Of a stretch of 64,000 nucleotides of DNA, positions 28,074-36,009 are shown in pieces. The translations under genes were made by a program, and so were the position numbers. The notes below the pieces were generated by a model, which did not search any database, was not told the DNA's origin, and saw only the letters and a list, made by a program, of their open reading frames with translations. Each line of letters starts with the position of its first letter. Positions within the stretch are counted from its first letter, which is position 1. The stretch is from the NCBI RefSeq assembly GCF_003471165.1, contig NZ_QRIL01000007.1:90728-154727 (forward strand). Direction: 5' to 3'. The stretch is from Ruminococcus sp. AM22-13. GTDB taxonomy: Bacteria > Bacillota > Clostridia > Lachnospirales > Lachnospiraceae.

Positions 28074-28627
28074 CCTTTTACCATAGAAAGGAACATTTTC
28101 TGCAGTTCCTTATCTTCTGTAAATGCACCACGGGTTACAGTAGTGATTGTTTTGCTTCCTGGTTTTTTTATTCCGCGCATGGTCATACAGGTATGTTCCG
28201 CTTCCAGCATTACCATAATTCCTTTTGGATCCAGAGTACGCTCTAAAGCATCTGCAATCTGAACAGTAAGGCGTTCCTGAATCTGTGGTCTTCTGGAATA
28301 AACCTCTACTGTACGTGCCAGTTTACTTAAACCGGTAACTTTGCCGTTGGGGATGTATGCAAGATGAGCTTTTCCATAAAAAGGCATCAGGTGATGCTCA
28401 CACATGGAGTAAAAGGTGATGTCTTTTTCCAGTACGATTTCATTATTCTCTACAGGAAACTGCTTCAACAGGTGCTGGTCCGCTTCATGGCCAAGACCTC
28501 CGTAAATTTCTTCACACATACGGGCAATCCTGTCAGGAGTATCAATCAGACCTTCCCGTGTGATATCTTCACCGATACCTTCCAGAAGCAGACGGACTGC
28601 CTGCTCAATTTTCAGTTTGTCAACCAT
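28070..28627 (-). CDS. folE: GTP cyclohydrolase I
   Basis: 185 residues. Converts GTP to 7,8-dihydroneopterin triphosphate, the first step of folate synthesis. The zinc and catalytic motif [19 protein letters not shown] (about residues 75-93) and the second Cys in [11 protein letters not shown] identify the zinc-dependent FolE I type. Start ATG has AGGAGG 10 nt upstream. First gene of the operon and placed directly behind a THF riboswitch with a terminator/antiterminator platform. Confidence 0.96.
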   Translation of the reverse strand: MVDKLKIEQAVRLLLEGIGEDITREGLIDTPDRIARMCEEIYGGLGHEADQHLLKQFPVENNEIVLEKDITFYSMCEHHLMPFYGKAHLAYIPNGKVTGLSKLARTVEVYSRRPQIQERLTVQIADALERTLDPKGIMVMLEAEHTCMTMRGIKKPGSKTITTVTRGAFTEDKELQKMFLSMVKG

Positions 28628-28658
28628 TAAAAAATAACCTCCTTTGTATTTTTGAAAT

Positions 28659-28752
28659 GGAGATTATCCTTTTGACCAAATTAAAAAGGATATCTCCAAT
28701 TGTGATAGAATGTATGTCGAAAACATTCCCTAACACAATATGAGATATCCTC
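28659..28752 (-). terminator. riboswitch expression platform: terminator with competing hairpin
   Basis: Three related arms are visible on the minus strand: GAGGATATCTC (28742-28752), GGAGATATCC (28688-28697) and GGATAATCTCC (28659-28669). Arm 1 with arm 2 makes a long hairpin followed by TTTTTAATTT, an intrinsic terminator. Arm 2 with arm 3 makes the alternative hairpin just before the folE ribosome site. The two structures exclude each other. Confidence 0.75.
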
Positions 28753-28767
28753 TTATATTGTTTGCAA

Positions 28768-28850
28768 CGGGTGCGGATAATATACCGTAAGACGCACTTT
28801 TCGTTTCAGTGACAACTCCCCATTCACCGAACACTTGACGCATAAAATCC
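28768..28850 (-). ncRNA. THF (tetrahydrofolate) riboswitch aptamer
   Basis: The minus-strand leader of folE contains GCGTCAAGTGT, GGTGAATGGGGAGTTGTCAC followed by TGAAACGAA, then TTACGGTATATTATCCGCAC. These follow in order the conserved segments of the folE-type THF riboswitch (GCGUUAAGUGU; GUGAAUGGGAUGUCGUCAC; AACGAA; GCGGUGAAUC; CAUCCGC) as I remember it. The position, between a long leader and a terminator upstream of folE, is the known one. A covariance-model search would settle it. Confidence 0.82.
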
Positions 28851-28952
28851 TATTTTGCATATCATTCATTTCGGTATTCAGTATACCATGTAATACGATA
28901 ATAGAAAAGGTTTTTTCTGACTTTTCAGAATAATTTTTTTCTGCTGCCAGAA

Positions 28953-29936
28953 CTAATAGTTTCGAAGTACACTTTGCAGATATTCTTTATACTGCTGCTT
29001 TACATCTTCTGGTCCGACAATCCTCATCCCGGATCCGACACCGGTAAGCCAACCAAAAAACTGCGAGCTTACCGACACAAGCACTCTGGCTCTGAAATGA
29101 TCCTCTCCATGAGGACACATCCATACATCATGACCAAAGCGGTCAATCACAACACCAGCCAGTTCATTTCTGCATTCCAGCGTAACTTCCGCATCCACAC
29201 CGCCATACATGCCAAATGTTTTCTTGGCAAATGCAGCCAGATCAAAATTTTTGAAGGACTCTTCCCCCTTACGGTCAGTCTCCAAAATCTCAGTATCCCG
29301 CATTTTATCTACACGATAATGCTTGATGATTCCGGCCGCTGCATCATAGGCTACCAAATAGTAATTTTCATCATCCCATGTCAACGCCCAGGGACTGACA
29401 ACATAGAAGGCACCATTCTTTTTCAATTTCAGCTCCTTCTTAACTGTCCATTCCGCATAATGGAATTTAATCTCTTTATTCTCATAAATAGCTGTGTGAA
29501 TATAATCTACGTTATAGTACACTGTTTCATTCTCTGTCTTCGGCCGGTTTACGATGAAGACATATCTGGAAAGCATTTCGGCATCTGTCTTACAACAGAG
29601 CTTCTCCAGTTTCTGTATCAATTCTTTAGACTTCTTTTCTGTAATAAATTTAGAAGACTGAACTGCATCCACCAAAAGCTTCAACTCCGGCAGTTCAAAA
29701 TCTCTGGTCCCAATATAATAGCCAGGATTTTTCCCCTTCTTCTGCTGGATATCCAGTCCAAATTTATCAAGAATTTCCATCTCTGTATATATAGTTCTTC
29801 GGTCCGTACTGATACCATATTCCCGTTCCAGAATTGTACATAATTCCGATGCATTTAACATATGTTCATCATCGGTACGTTCAAGCAGGATTTCCATCAG
29901 GCGTAACGTACGAAGCTTCTGATCAAATGAAGCCAT
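28953..29936 (-). CDS. WYL-domain transcriptional regulator
   Basis: 327 residues. N-terminal helix-turn-helix of the HTH_11 type (residues ~1-70), then a WYL domain with PWALTWDDENYYLVAYD and KHYRVDKM (about 175-215) and a C-terminal WCX extension. WYL regulators sense nucleic acids or small ligands and often control defence or stress genes. Start ATG has GAGGTG upstream. It lies 50 bp after the VOC gene on the same strand, probably cotranscribed. No target can be assigned; the CRISPR locus is 5 kb away. Confidence 0.88.
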   Translation of the reverse strand: MASFDQKLRTLRLMEILLERTDDEHMLNASELCTILEREYGISTDRRTIYTEMEILDKFGLDIQQKKGKNPGYYIGTRDFELPELKLLVDAVQSSKFITEKKSKELIQKLEKLCCKTDAEMLSRYVFIVNRPKTENETVYYNVDYIHTAIYENKEIKFHYAEWTVKKELKLKKNGAFYVVSPWALTWDDENYYLVAYDAAAGIIKHYRVDKMRDTEILETDRKGEESFKNFDLAAFAKKTFGMYGGVDAEVTLECRNELAGVVIDRFGHDVWMCPHGEDHFRARVLVSVSSQFFGWLTGVGSGMRIVGPEDVKQQYKEYLQSVLRNY

Positions 29937-29985
29937 GACTTATCACCTCAATTTCTTACTTCCACACTCTGTATCATTTTCTCCT

Positions 29986-30354
29986 TTAATTACCCCTGAA
30001 TGGAGTGCGAACCTCGATGAGGTTACCACTCGGATCATACAGTCTTACAAGCTTCTGTCCACCTACAAGTTCTTTCAATTTTGTGGCATATCGAACGGAA
30101 TACTTACCGGATTCATATTTTGCAAGCAATCCATCTATATCAAATTCCTCGAAATACAGTTCCATCATGTTATTGAATGGCGTAGAAGTCTCATTCAGCG
30201 TCTTCCCCCATACGTCGGCATCCTGCAAAACAAGTCCCTCCGATAAGATCACATTACCTTCATTCTTAAGAACCACTTGCAGTCCAAATAAATCCCTATA
30301 AAACTCTATGGATTTTTCTATATCATCCACCACAACCAGTACATTTTTCAGCAT
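29986..30354 (-). CDS. VOC/glyoxalase-fold protein
   Basis: About 122 residues from ATG 30354, with GAGGTG 6 nt upstream (a GTG at 30363 is also in frame). One betaalphabetabetabeta pair: LKNVLVVVDDIEKSIEFYRD and the C-terminal RLYDPSGNLIEVRTPF, whose Glu is the usual metal ligand. Members include glyoxalase I, fosfomycin and bleomycin resistance proteins and dioxygenases; no subfamily can be chosen. Immediately upstream of the WYL regulator on the same strand. Confidence 0.8.
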   Translation of the reverse strand: MLKNVLVVVDDIEKSIEFYRDLFGLQVVLKNEGNVILSEGLVLQDADVWGKTLNETSTPFNNMMELYFEEFDIDGLLAKYESGKYSVRYATKLKELVGGQKLVRLYDPSGNLIEVRTPFRGN

Positions 30355-30422
30355 ATCAGTCACCTCGCAATCCGCTTCATTACTTGAGTCGAATTAAGCA
30401 GCTATTCTCAATTCGCATTCAG

Positions 30423-30833
30423 TTATATTATCTTTCCGGACAAATGATCGATCTCATGCTGACAGATTTGCGCTGTCCATCCAGACAGTTTCTGGCGCTG
30501 CTTTTTCCAGTCGAAGTCATAATACTCTACTTCTATATCCTGGTATCTGTTCGTCTTACGAACACCATCTAGGGACAGACAGCCTTCTTCCGTCTCATAC
30601 ATGCCATGCTTTGAAACAATCACTGGATTGAACATCACTACATCTATGAATCCCATATTCACAATAATGATATTCTTCTTTACACCAATCATATTGGCAG
30701 CCATACCAACGCACCGTTCTCGGTTCGCCTGCAGTGTATCCTGCAGATCCTTTCCAATCTGGATATCTGCTTTTGTGGCCGGCTCGGATGGCTGGCCTAA
30801 AAAGAAAATGTCTCTTACTATTTGCTTTACCAT
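30423..30833 (-). CDS. peptide deformylase-like protein
   Basis: 136 residues. Motif II EEGCLSLDG and motif III QHEIDHLSGK supply the metal ligands Cys, His, His and the catalytic Glu. Motif I, normally GLAAPQIG, reads GMAANMIG, so the oxyanion-stabilising Gln is replaced by Met. At 136 residues it is shorter than canonical deformylases (about 150-190). It is probably the accessory deformylase-like paralogue found in many clostridia rather than the housekeeping enzyme; activity is uncertain. Confidence 0.8.
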   Translation of the reverse strand: MVKQIVRDIFFLGQPSEPATKADIQIGKDLQDTLQANRERCVGMAANMIGVKKNIIIVNMGFIDVVMFNPVIVSKHGMYETEEGCLSLDGVRKTNRYQDIEVEYYDFDWKKQRQKLSGWTAQICQHEIDHLSGKII

Positions 30834-30889
30834 TTATTTTCTCCTATATTTTATTTCTAATTCTTATTTATCCTGATCGGAAATCTTTT

Positions 30890-31204
30890 TCATTGACTCA
30901 AAATTAGTTTTACAGCATCAATCAGATTCTCACTGAATCCTTCAAGCTCATTCATCGTTATTACTTTATCTCTGACAAAATACGCAATATCCCATAATGC
31001 TGTCGACTTACGAAGTTCGATCAAAACACCTGGATGTTTCTTATCCTGTTTTATTCTCTTTTCAAGTTCCCAAAAATGATTCGAAGCGTTTCCCGGGGAT
31101 GTAAGCAATTCAACATATTCCTTGATGAGCTGCTCCATATAATGTTCCTGCCAGTCTGAAACACGCTCACGATATAACTTCCAATCAGCTTTTGATATTT
31201 CCAT
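30890..31204 (-). CDS. small conserved protein of unknown function
   Basis: 104 residues from ATG 31204, preceded by GAGGAGG. Highly charged and helical (EISKADWKLYRERVSDWQEH, then WELEKRIKQDKKHPGVLIEL) with no membrane segment. Similar small proteins occur in Firmicutes and are sometimes misnamed multidrug transporter in databases (memory); nothing in the sequence supports transport. 57 bp upstream of the deformylase-like gene on the same strand. Confidence 0.65.
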   Translation of the reverse strand: MEISKADWKLYRERVSDWQEHYMEQLIKEYVELLTSPGNASNHFWELEKRIKQDKKHPGVLIELRKSTALWDIAYFVRDKVITMNELEGFSENLIDAVKLILSQ

Positions 31205-31408
31205 AATTTCCCTAGTCCTCCTCAAGTGTCAACCTTTAAGAATTATTCATATTGTTATGTAGCTTTTGGTAAGTTTTTCACTTTCAATATCACCTCAAGT
31301 ATAACATAGATATAACCCCTGTAGTGCATGAAATACTTTTTCTGCTCATAAATCACCTTTTTCTACCATTATCCTCATTATTTACCTGATCTTTATAATC
31401 AGTCCGTT

Positions 31409-31660
31409 TCAAAAATCAAACTCATCTGAATCCAATCCTGCATCTTCCAACACTTCTCTTCTTTCATCCGGATCCATAAATTCCAACTCATCATAATCCA
31501 GCCCGGCATCCGCCAAAATATCACTCTTATCATCGTCATCAAATATACTTTTTTCATCGTTCTTCATCATTTCGTCCATGAACTGAAACTGTGCAGCACG
31601 TTCCCAGCTATCCAATTTCCCGTCTCTGTCGAAATCAAACATCTTATCAAATCCAAACAT
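31409..31660 (-). CDS. small acidic EF-hand-like protein
   Basis: 83 residues, very acidic. FDFDRDGKLDSWE near residue 8 fits an EF-hand calcium loop (DxDxDGxLDxxE). The second half has two related segments: ILADAGLDYDELEFMDPDER and VLEDAGLDSDEFDF. Ribosome site GAGGGAGGAAAATC precedes the ATG. No secretion signal. The family is not recognised; a calcium-binding or dockerin-like interaction role is only suggested by the loop. Confidence 0.65.
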   Translation of the reverse strand: MFGFDKMFDFDRDGKLDSWERAAQFQFMDEMMKNDEKSIFDDDDKSDILADAGLDYDELEFMDPDERREVLEDAGLDSDEFDF

Positions 31661-31703
31661 GATTTTCCTCCCTCAGACTTCCTTATTCTTCGATTTCCAC
31701 TTC

Positions 31704-32042
31704 TTATTTCTTAACCTTCTTTTGATTGTCCAGAAGGCTCTTTTTGCTGATGCTGCAGATTGTTCCATGATCTGTGACAAGCACTACTTTTGCTTTTGCC
31801 TTCTTTCCGATTTTGTCATAAATTCTTCCGGCACTCATGGAATCACCGATTACTGTATAAGAACTATTTGCCACATATCCAAGCTTTCCCAGACCTTCGT
31901 AAGTTACTTTAATTGCTTCCTTGTCATGCTCATTGTCCGGTTCTTTTTCTAAGCGGATCTTCGTTCCTTTTTTTAGAAATTCTTTTCCAAAATAATGCTT
32001 TGTTCCTGTCAGTGTGAAATAGACTGTTTTTTGCAGAGGCAA
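31704..32042 (-). CDS. HIRAN-domain protein
   Basis: 112 residues. The body from VYFTLTGTKHYFGKEFLKKG through LEKEPDNEHDKEAIKV and GLGKLGYVANS is a HIRAN domain, a module that binds DNA 3' ends in HLTF/Rad5-type helicases and occurs alone in bacteria beside nucleic-acid-processing genes. The start is TTG at 32042 without a clear ribosome site; the frame is open upstream, where a repeat-rich stretch begins, so the 5' end may have been altered. Confidence 0.75.
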   Translation of the reverse strand: MPLQKTVYFTLTGTKHYFGKEFLKKGTKIRLEKEPDNEHDKEAIKVTYEGLGKLGYVANSSYTVIGDSMSAGRIYDKIGKKAKAKVVLVTDHGTICSISKKSLLDNQKKVKK

Positions 32043-32045
32043 AAT

Positions 32046-32190
32046 GTAGGTTATTGCAAAATGACATGTATGTAGATTGTTGCAATCAGATTTTGGGGGC
32101 TACACCCCAAAACCCCTGTAAAATCAACGGATGTGGCAAATCAGGACCTACATTTACCCCATCCGTTGATTCTGCAATTACCTACAAATT
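32046..32190. repeat. repeat-rich, hairpin-forming intergenic element
   Basis: A motif of the type TGTAGrTtaTTGCA occurs three times: direct copies at about 32046 and 32070 and an inverted copy at about 32175-32189. Inside lie a TTTTGGGG/CCCCAAAA hairpin (~32091-32112) and a 12-bp perfect inverted repeat AATCAACGGATG / CATCCGTTGATT (32122-32133, 32160-32171). This arrangement is MITE-like; no coding capacity is visible. Confidence 0.55.
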
Positions 32191-32261
32191 GAGTCTGCAA
32201 TTTTCTGTATTTTACTCTTGCAATAAACAAAATAGACCTTGCTCATGTTCCTTCCTCCTTC

Positions 32262-32363
32262 TCAATCTTCCATAAACTCGAAATATTCTTGTTCACTGGC
32301 AAATAAAATGTATTTGCCTTCTACGTATCCCATGTATCCGTTGCTTGTGTTATAACCTTTCAT
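32262..32363 (-). CDS. 33-residue small protein
   Basis: Encodes MKGYNTSNGYMGYVEGKYIL followed by FASEQEYFEFMED. Start ATG has AAGGGGG upstream. Similar short GYMGYV...LFAS..EY proteins recur in Lachnospiraceae genomes, often beside mobile DNA (memory). The first seven codons and the upstream region are duplicated at 44118-44217 on the other side of the CRISPR-Cas locus. Confidence 0.6.
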   Translation of the reverse strand: MKGYNTSNGYMGYVEGKYILFASEQEYFEFMED

Positions 32364-32439
32364 CTGCCAGTCCCCCTTGATTTCTTTTTCTAATGTTAAC
32401 AGTTTACACCAAATGGCTGTACAAAAATCCCGACAACCA
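32341..32439. repeat. direct repeat, left copy, flanking the CRISPR-Cas locus
   Basis: 99 bp matching 44118-44217 with two substitutions and one inserted T (my alignment by eye). It covers the 5' end and upstream region of the 33-residue gene. The copies have the same orientation and bracket the array and all cas genes. Confidence 0.85.
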
Positions 32440-32466
32440 TTACTGTTCAGAAATTAACTGAACTAA

Positions 32467-32510
32467 AAAACCAATGGTGCAGACTGATAACAGTCAAAGC
32501 CATTGGTTTT
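32467..32510 (-). terminator. terminator at the distal end of the CRISPR array
   Basis: AAAACCAATGG and CCATTGGTTTT enclose an inner stem GACTG/CAGTC. On the minus strand the stem is followed by TTTTTT. It lies 60 bp beyond the last repeat in the direction of array transcription, so it should end the pre-crRNA; it can also act on the plus strand. Confidence 0.75.
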
Positions 32511-32570
32511 CTTTATCCAAATATATTCTCTGGTTCTTCTATAATTTCTATGAAGAGATCGTAAAAGAAA

Positions 32571-34421
32571 GTTTCAATACATCACATGTTACTCTTTATC
32601 GCAGGGGATACGATATGAGTTACATGAGTAAAAGAAGTTTCAATACATCACATGTTACTCTTTATCATTCTTGAAGCAGAAACATTTCAGGACACTACTC
32701 TTGTTTCAATACATCACATGTTACTCTTTATCCTGGCAAAACCAAAACAGTATGCAGCTTGGCGAAGTTTCAATACATCACATGTTACTCTTTATCAGAG
32801 AAGAGACACAACAGAACAGCTCGAAAGCGCGTTTCAATACATCACATGTTACTCTTTATCGTGATATCGCTCATTGACCAGCCGTCATTAAATGACGTTT
32901 CAATACATCACATGTTACTCTTTATCTTGACAAGAAAGTATATAAACAGGTTGAATGCTGTTTATATACATCACATGTTACTCTTTATCGACCAAGGCTA
33001 TTGAAGCACTTGCGAAGCTGAGGCTGTTTCAATACATCACATGTTACTCTTTATCGCAATGAATAAATATTATCACAAATATTATTGTGAGTTTCAATAC
33101 ATCACATGTTACTCTTTATCCATGGAGCTGGCCGGGAAGGTGCTCCCGAAGGAACGTTTCAATACATCACATGTTACTCTTTATCGAATCCAGGGATGCA
33201 AGGACCCGTCGGACGTTTATGGTTTCAATACATCACATGTTACTCTTTATCGATGGATGCTTATGTTGTTATGCAAGACCATATCAAGTTTCAATACATC
33301 ACATGTTACTCTTTATCGAGAAGCGGCGAGAAGACACGTGATCTGGCTGATGTTTCAATACATCACATGTTACTCTTTATCATAAGTGATGTTGATCTCT
33401 ATATCGTAAAAAACATGTTTCAATACATCACATGTTACTCTTTATCTGAAAGGTTGTCTGGTCCTGAGCAAATCTTCTGCGTTTCAATACATCACATGTT
33501 ACTCTTTATCACAATCGGGGGCACTGCTACAACGGCGTATACCTAGTTTCAATACATCACATGTTACTCTTTATCAAGGGTTGCTATTGGTGTTAGACAT
33601 ATTGAGGTTGGTTTCAATACATCACATGTTACTCTTTATCTTCTCAGAAACTACAGGACTCTCAAAAAAAGCTAGTTTCAATACATCACATGTTACTCTT
33701 TATCGCAATGTACAAAATAGTGCAGATTCAGGAGAAATTGTTTCAATACATCACATGTTACTCTTTATCGATTCTACGGATACACAGAAATTCGCATTTC
33801 TGTTGTTTCAATACATCACATGTTACTCTTTATCAAATACTACACAAGGCTCGAATATCACAGGTTTGTGTTTCAATACATCACATGTTACTCTTTATCC
33901 GCGAACATTTACAGGGGAGTACCGGAATGGTTAGAGTTTCAATACATCACATGTTACTCTTTATCAGATTGCGGAAGAATTGCATCAGTATATCATCTCG
34001 TTTCAATACATCACATGTTACTCTTTATCCATGGTAGTAATTCTACTTCTTGCTTAATATGATGGTTTCAATACATCACATGTTACTCTTTATCAGTTAT
34101 TGCAAATATGACTGTTAATCAGATCCATTTGTTTCAATACATCACATGTTACTCTTTATCAAGATGATGAGAAGAAGTTCTTAAAAATGTTTAAGTTTCA
34201 ATACATCACATGTTACTCTTTATCTATCGCTGGCGAGAGCTGCGTGCACCATATTCTGGAGTTTCAATACATCACATGTTACTCTTTATCGCTGTACTCA
34301 CCGTTCGTCCGGTTTTCTGAAATTGGTTTCAATACATCACATGTTACTCTTTATCATGGAGGAAGAGACAGATGACAATCAGAGAAATGATGTTTCAATA
34401 CATCACATGTTACTCTTTATC
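32571..34421 (-). CRISPR. type I-B CRISPR array, 29 repeats, 28 spacers
   Basis: 30-bp repeats beginning GTTTCAATACATCACATG on the plus strand, at 63-66-bp intervals; spacers are 33-36 bp. The opposite strand ends ATTGAAAC, the usual 8-nt crRNA 5' handle, so transcription is on the minus strand, away from cas2, with the leader at the right end (34422-34643). All repeats seen are identical except the one starting at 32960, which begins GTTTATATAC. Leader-proximal and leader-distal end repeats are both intact. Cas6 from the adjacent operon should process the transcript. Confidence 0.98.
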
Positions 34422-34643
34422 CCTCGTTTTATAGGGATTTTATCCATCCACATGTCTAATAATACCCCAAAACCCAAGGAATTTCAATATTTTTACCAGG
34501 CGTTATTAGAAATTTTGTATTTTTAATAAAATCGTCTAAATCTCTTGTATTTTTAATACTTTTCAGCCTTTTCTCCTAAAATACGCCTGGTAATTTTTCA
34601 CCATCTTTCTTCTATTTTTATTTTAAATAAAAGAAAAGCTTTA
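34422..34643 (-). promoter_or_regulatory. CRISPR leader
   Basis: 222 bp, A/T-rich, between cas2 and the first repeat. TTACCAGGCGT (34493-34503) and ACGCCTGGTAA (34583-34593) form an inverted repeat. TTGTATTTTTAATA occurs at 34515 and 34545, and a weaker TATTTTTA copy at 34488, all on a 30-bp period. These elements are suitable for spacer integration (architectural DNA or Cas1-Cas2 recognition) and array transcription; the function is inferred. Confidence 0.75.
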
Positions 34644-34934
34644 TTATAAAATCAAATCCTCTCCTGTGTCTTTCTTTCCGTTTCCGAGTACTTCCTCACC
34701 AAAGACATTATCATTCATCAATTTTATTATACAAACGAAGTCCTCTTCCTTATCTATCACCCGATTTAATTCATTTCTCAGTTGAATGAATTTAGAAGGC
34801 GTCATATCTCCTCTAAAAACAGATTTCTGAAAATGTGACAAATATTTTTTACAGATTTTAAACACCTTCTGCACTCTTTTTTCTCCAACATCATAAAACA
34901 AAAAAGCATAATTATAGTTTAACTGTTTTTTCAT
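34644..34934 (-). CDS. cas2: CRISPR integration subunit Cas2
   Basis: 96 residues. Ferredoxin-like Cas2 fold with the first strand YNYAFLFYDVGEKRVQKVFK carrying the conserved Asp, and KSVFRGDMTPSKF next. Dimeric partner of Cas1 in the spacer integrase. Last gene of the cas operon, 15 bp after cas1 and next to the leader. Confidence 0.92.
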   Translation of the reverse strand: MKKQLNYNYAFLFYDVGEKRVQKVFKICKKYLSHFQKSVFRGDMTPSKFIQLRNELNRVIDKEEDFVCIIKLMNDNVFGEEVLGNGKKDTGEDLIL

Positions 34935-34949
34935 AGATTTCCTCTTTTT

Positions 34950-35948
34950 CTACATTCCTTCTTTAAGAGAAAAAGGAACAAATTCCTTCCCCTCAAGTAT
35001 ATTTTTTATCAGTTTATAACAATCCAATTTCAGTGCTGTTCGGTAGGAAACTTTTCTTTTTAATTTCAGATGGAGAAAAACACTTTCCAGGCGATTTTCA
35101 AATGCTTCTATAAATATCTTCCGTCCTTCTTCATTTAAGATACAATAATTCACTTTCCTCTCAAAATGTTTTTCAACTTGCAGCTTTCTATTGTTCACAA
35201 GATCAAAAATTGTTCTGAAAACAATAACCGGTTTAAAAACTTCACTCAAATCCAGACTCAGTGAAAATCTACCTTCCGATGGCTCATGCAAAAAACTGAT
35301 TCTCTGATCCAGATGAGTCTGATAAATCGCCGCAATTGTCTTTGTGTAAAGTAATGTATTTCCAAACGATACCAGTGCATTCATTGGATTATCCGGCGGA
35401 CGTTTCACTCTTTTATTCATAACAAAATCTTCTGGCAGAAAATATTGAAAATCATGATAAAATCTTATCCAGACTTCCCCCTCGTAAGCCATCAGTTCTT
35501 TTACATTCTCCGCACTCATAACCTGTTTCAAAAATACTGTGCGAATCCAGTCAAGTGTTTCCTTTACTTCTTTTTTATCATGCTTATAATAATGATAAAG
35601 TACTTCATAGATATTTATACCAATCCCCCTGACAATTCTACGAGCAATATCCATACGGTCTGTGCTATATTTTTCTGCCTGTTTTACCACCAATTTTCCG
35701 CTTAAATACTGATCTCTTGGATAAAAAGTCCCACTATATCCACCATAATAATTAAAAAAATGCACTATCACATGATTTTGAGACAAAAAATCCAGCAGTT
35801 TTGTATTAATACTCACCTCATTCAGGCAATAAATCTCTCTTGTGTTTTCAATTGGAATATATACATTTCTTCCATCTTTCCTGAAACATAAAGAATTATC
35901 TTTTCTTGTAAGCTCTCCCATTGACATAATATATCTTGTGCTACCCAT
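34950..35948 (-). CDS. cas1: CRISPR integrase Cas1, type I-B
   Basis: About 332 residues from ATG 35948, where homologues start (MGSTRYIMSMGELTRKDNSL) and AAAGGTG is upstream; the frame is open to 36038 but that overlaps cas4. Conserved residues include the metal-binding Glu in AYEGEVWIRFYHDF, His in LHEPSEGRFSLSLDLSEVFK and the following Asp/Glu. Inserts new spacers at the leader end together with Cas2, with Cas4 trimming prespacers. Confidence 0.93.
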   Translation of the reverse strand: MGSTRYIMSMGELTRKDNSLCFRKDGRNVYIPIENTREIYCLNEVSINTKLLDFLSQNHVIVHFFNYYGGYSGTFYPRDQYLSGKLVVKQAEKYSTDRMDIARRIVRGIGINIYEVLYHYYKHDKKEVKETLDWIRTVFLKQVMSAENVKELMAYEGEVWIRFYHDFQYFLPEDFVMNKRVKRPPDNPMNALVSFGNTLLYTKTIAAIYQTHLDQRISFLHEPSEGRFSLSLDLSEVFKPVIVFRTIFDLVNNRKLQVEKHFERKVNYCILNEEGRKIFIEAFENRLESVFLHLKLKRKVSYRTALKLDCYKLIKNILEGKEFVPFSLKEGM

Positions 35949-36009
35949 ATATTCACCTTTTCCTTTGTCTATAATCCCAACGTCCCTGCCTGTCTTGTAA
36001 TACTTTATT

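Noticed and set aside
28974..29843. 289-codon plus-strand frame opposite the WYL regulator.
   Set aside because: Antisense to a gene with clear HTH and WYL motifs; no ribosome site or family.
32474..34526. Many overlapping open reading frames of 60-146 codons with a repeating SIHHMLLFI / FNTSHVTLY / FQYITCYSLS pattern.
   Set aside because: These are translations of the CRISPR repeat in three frames, not proteins.
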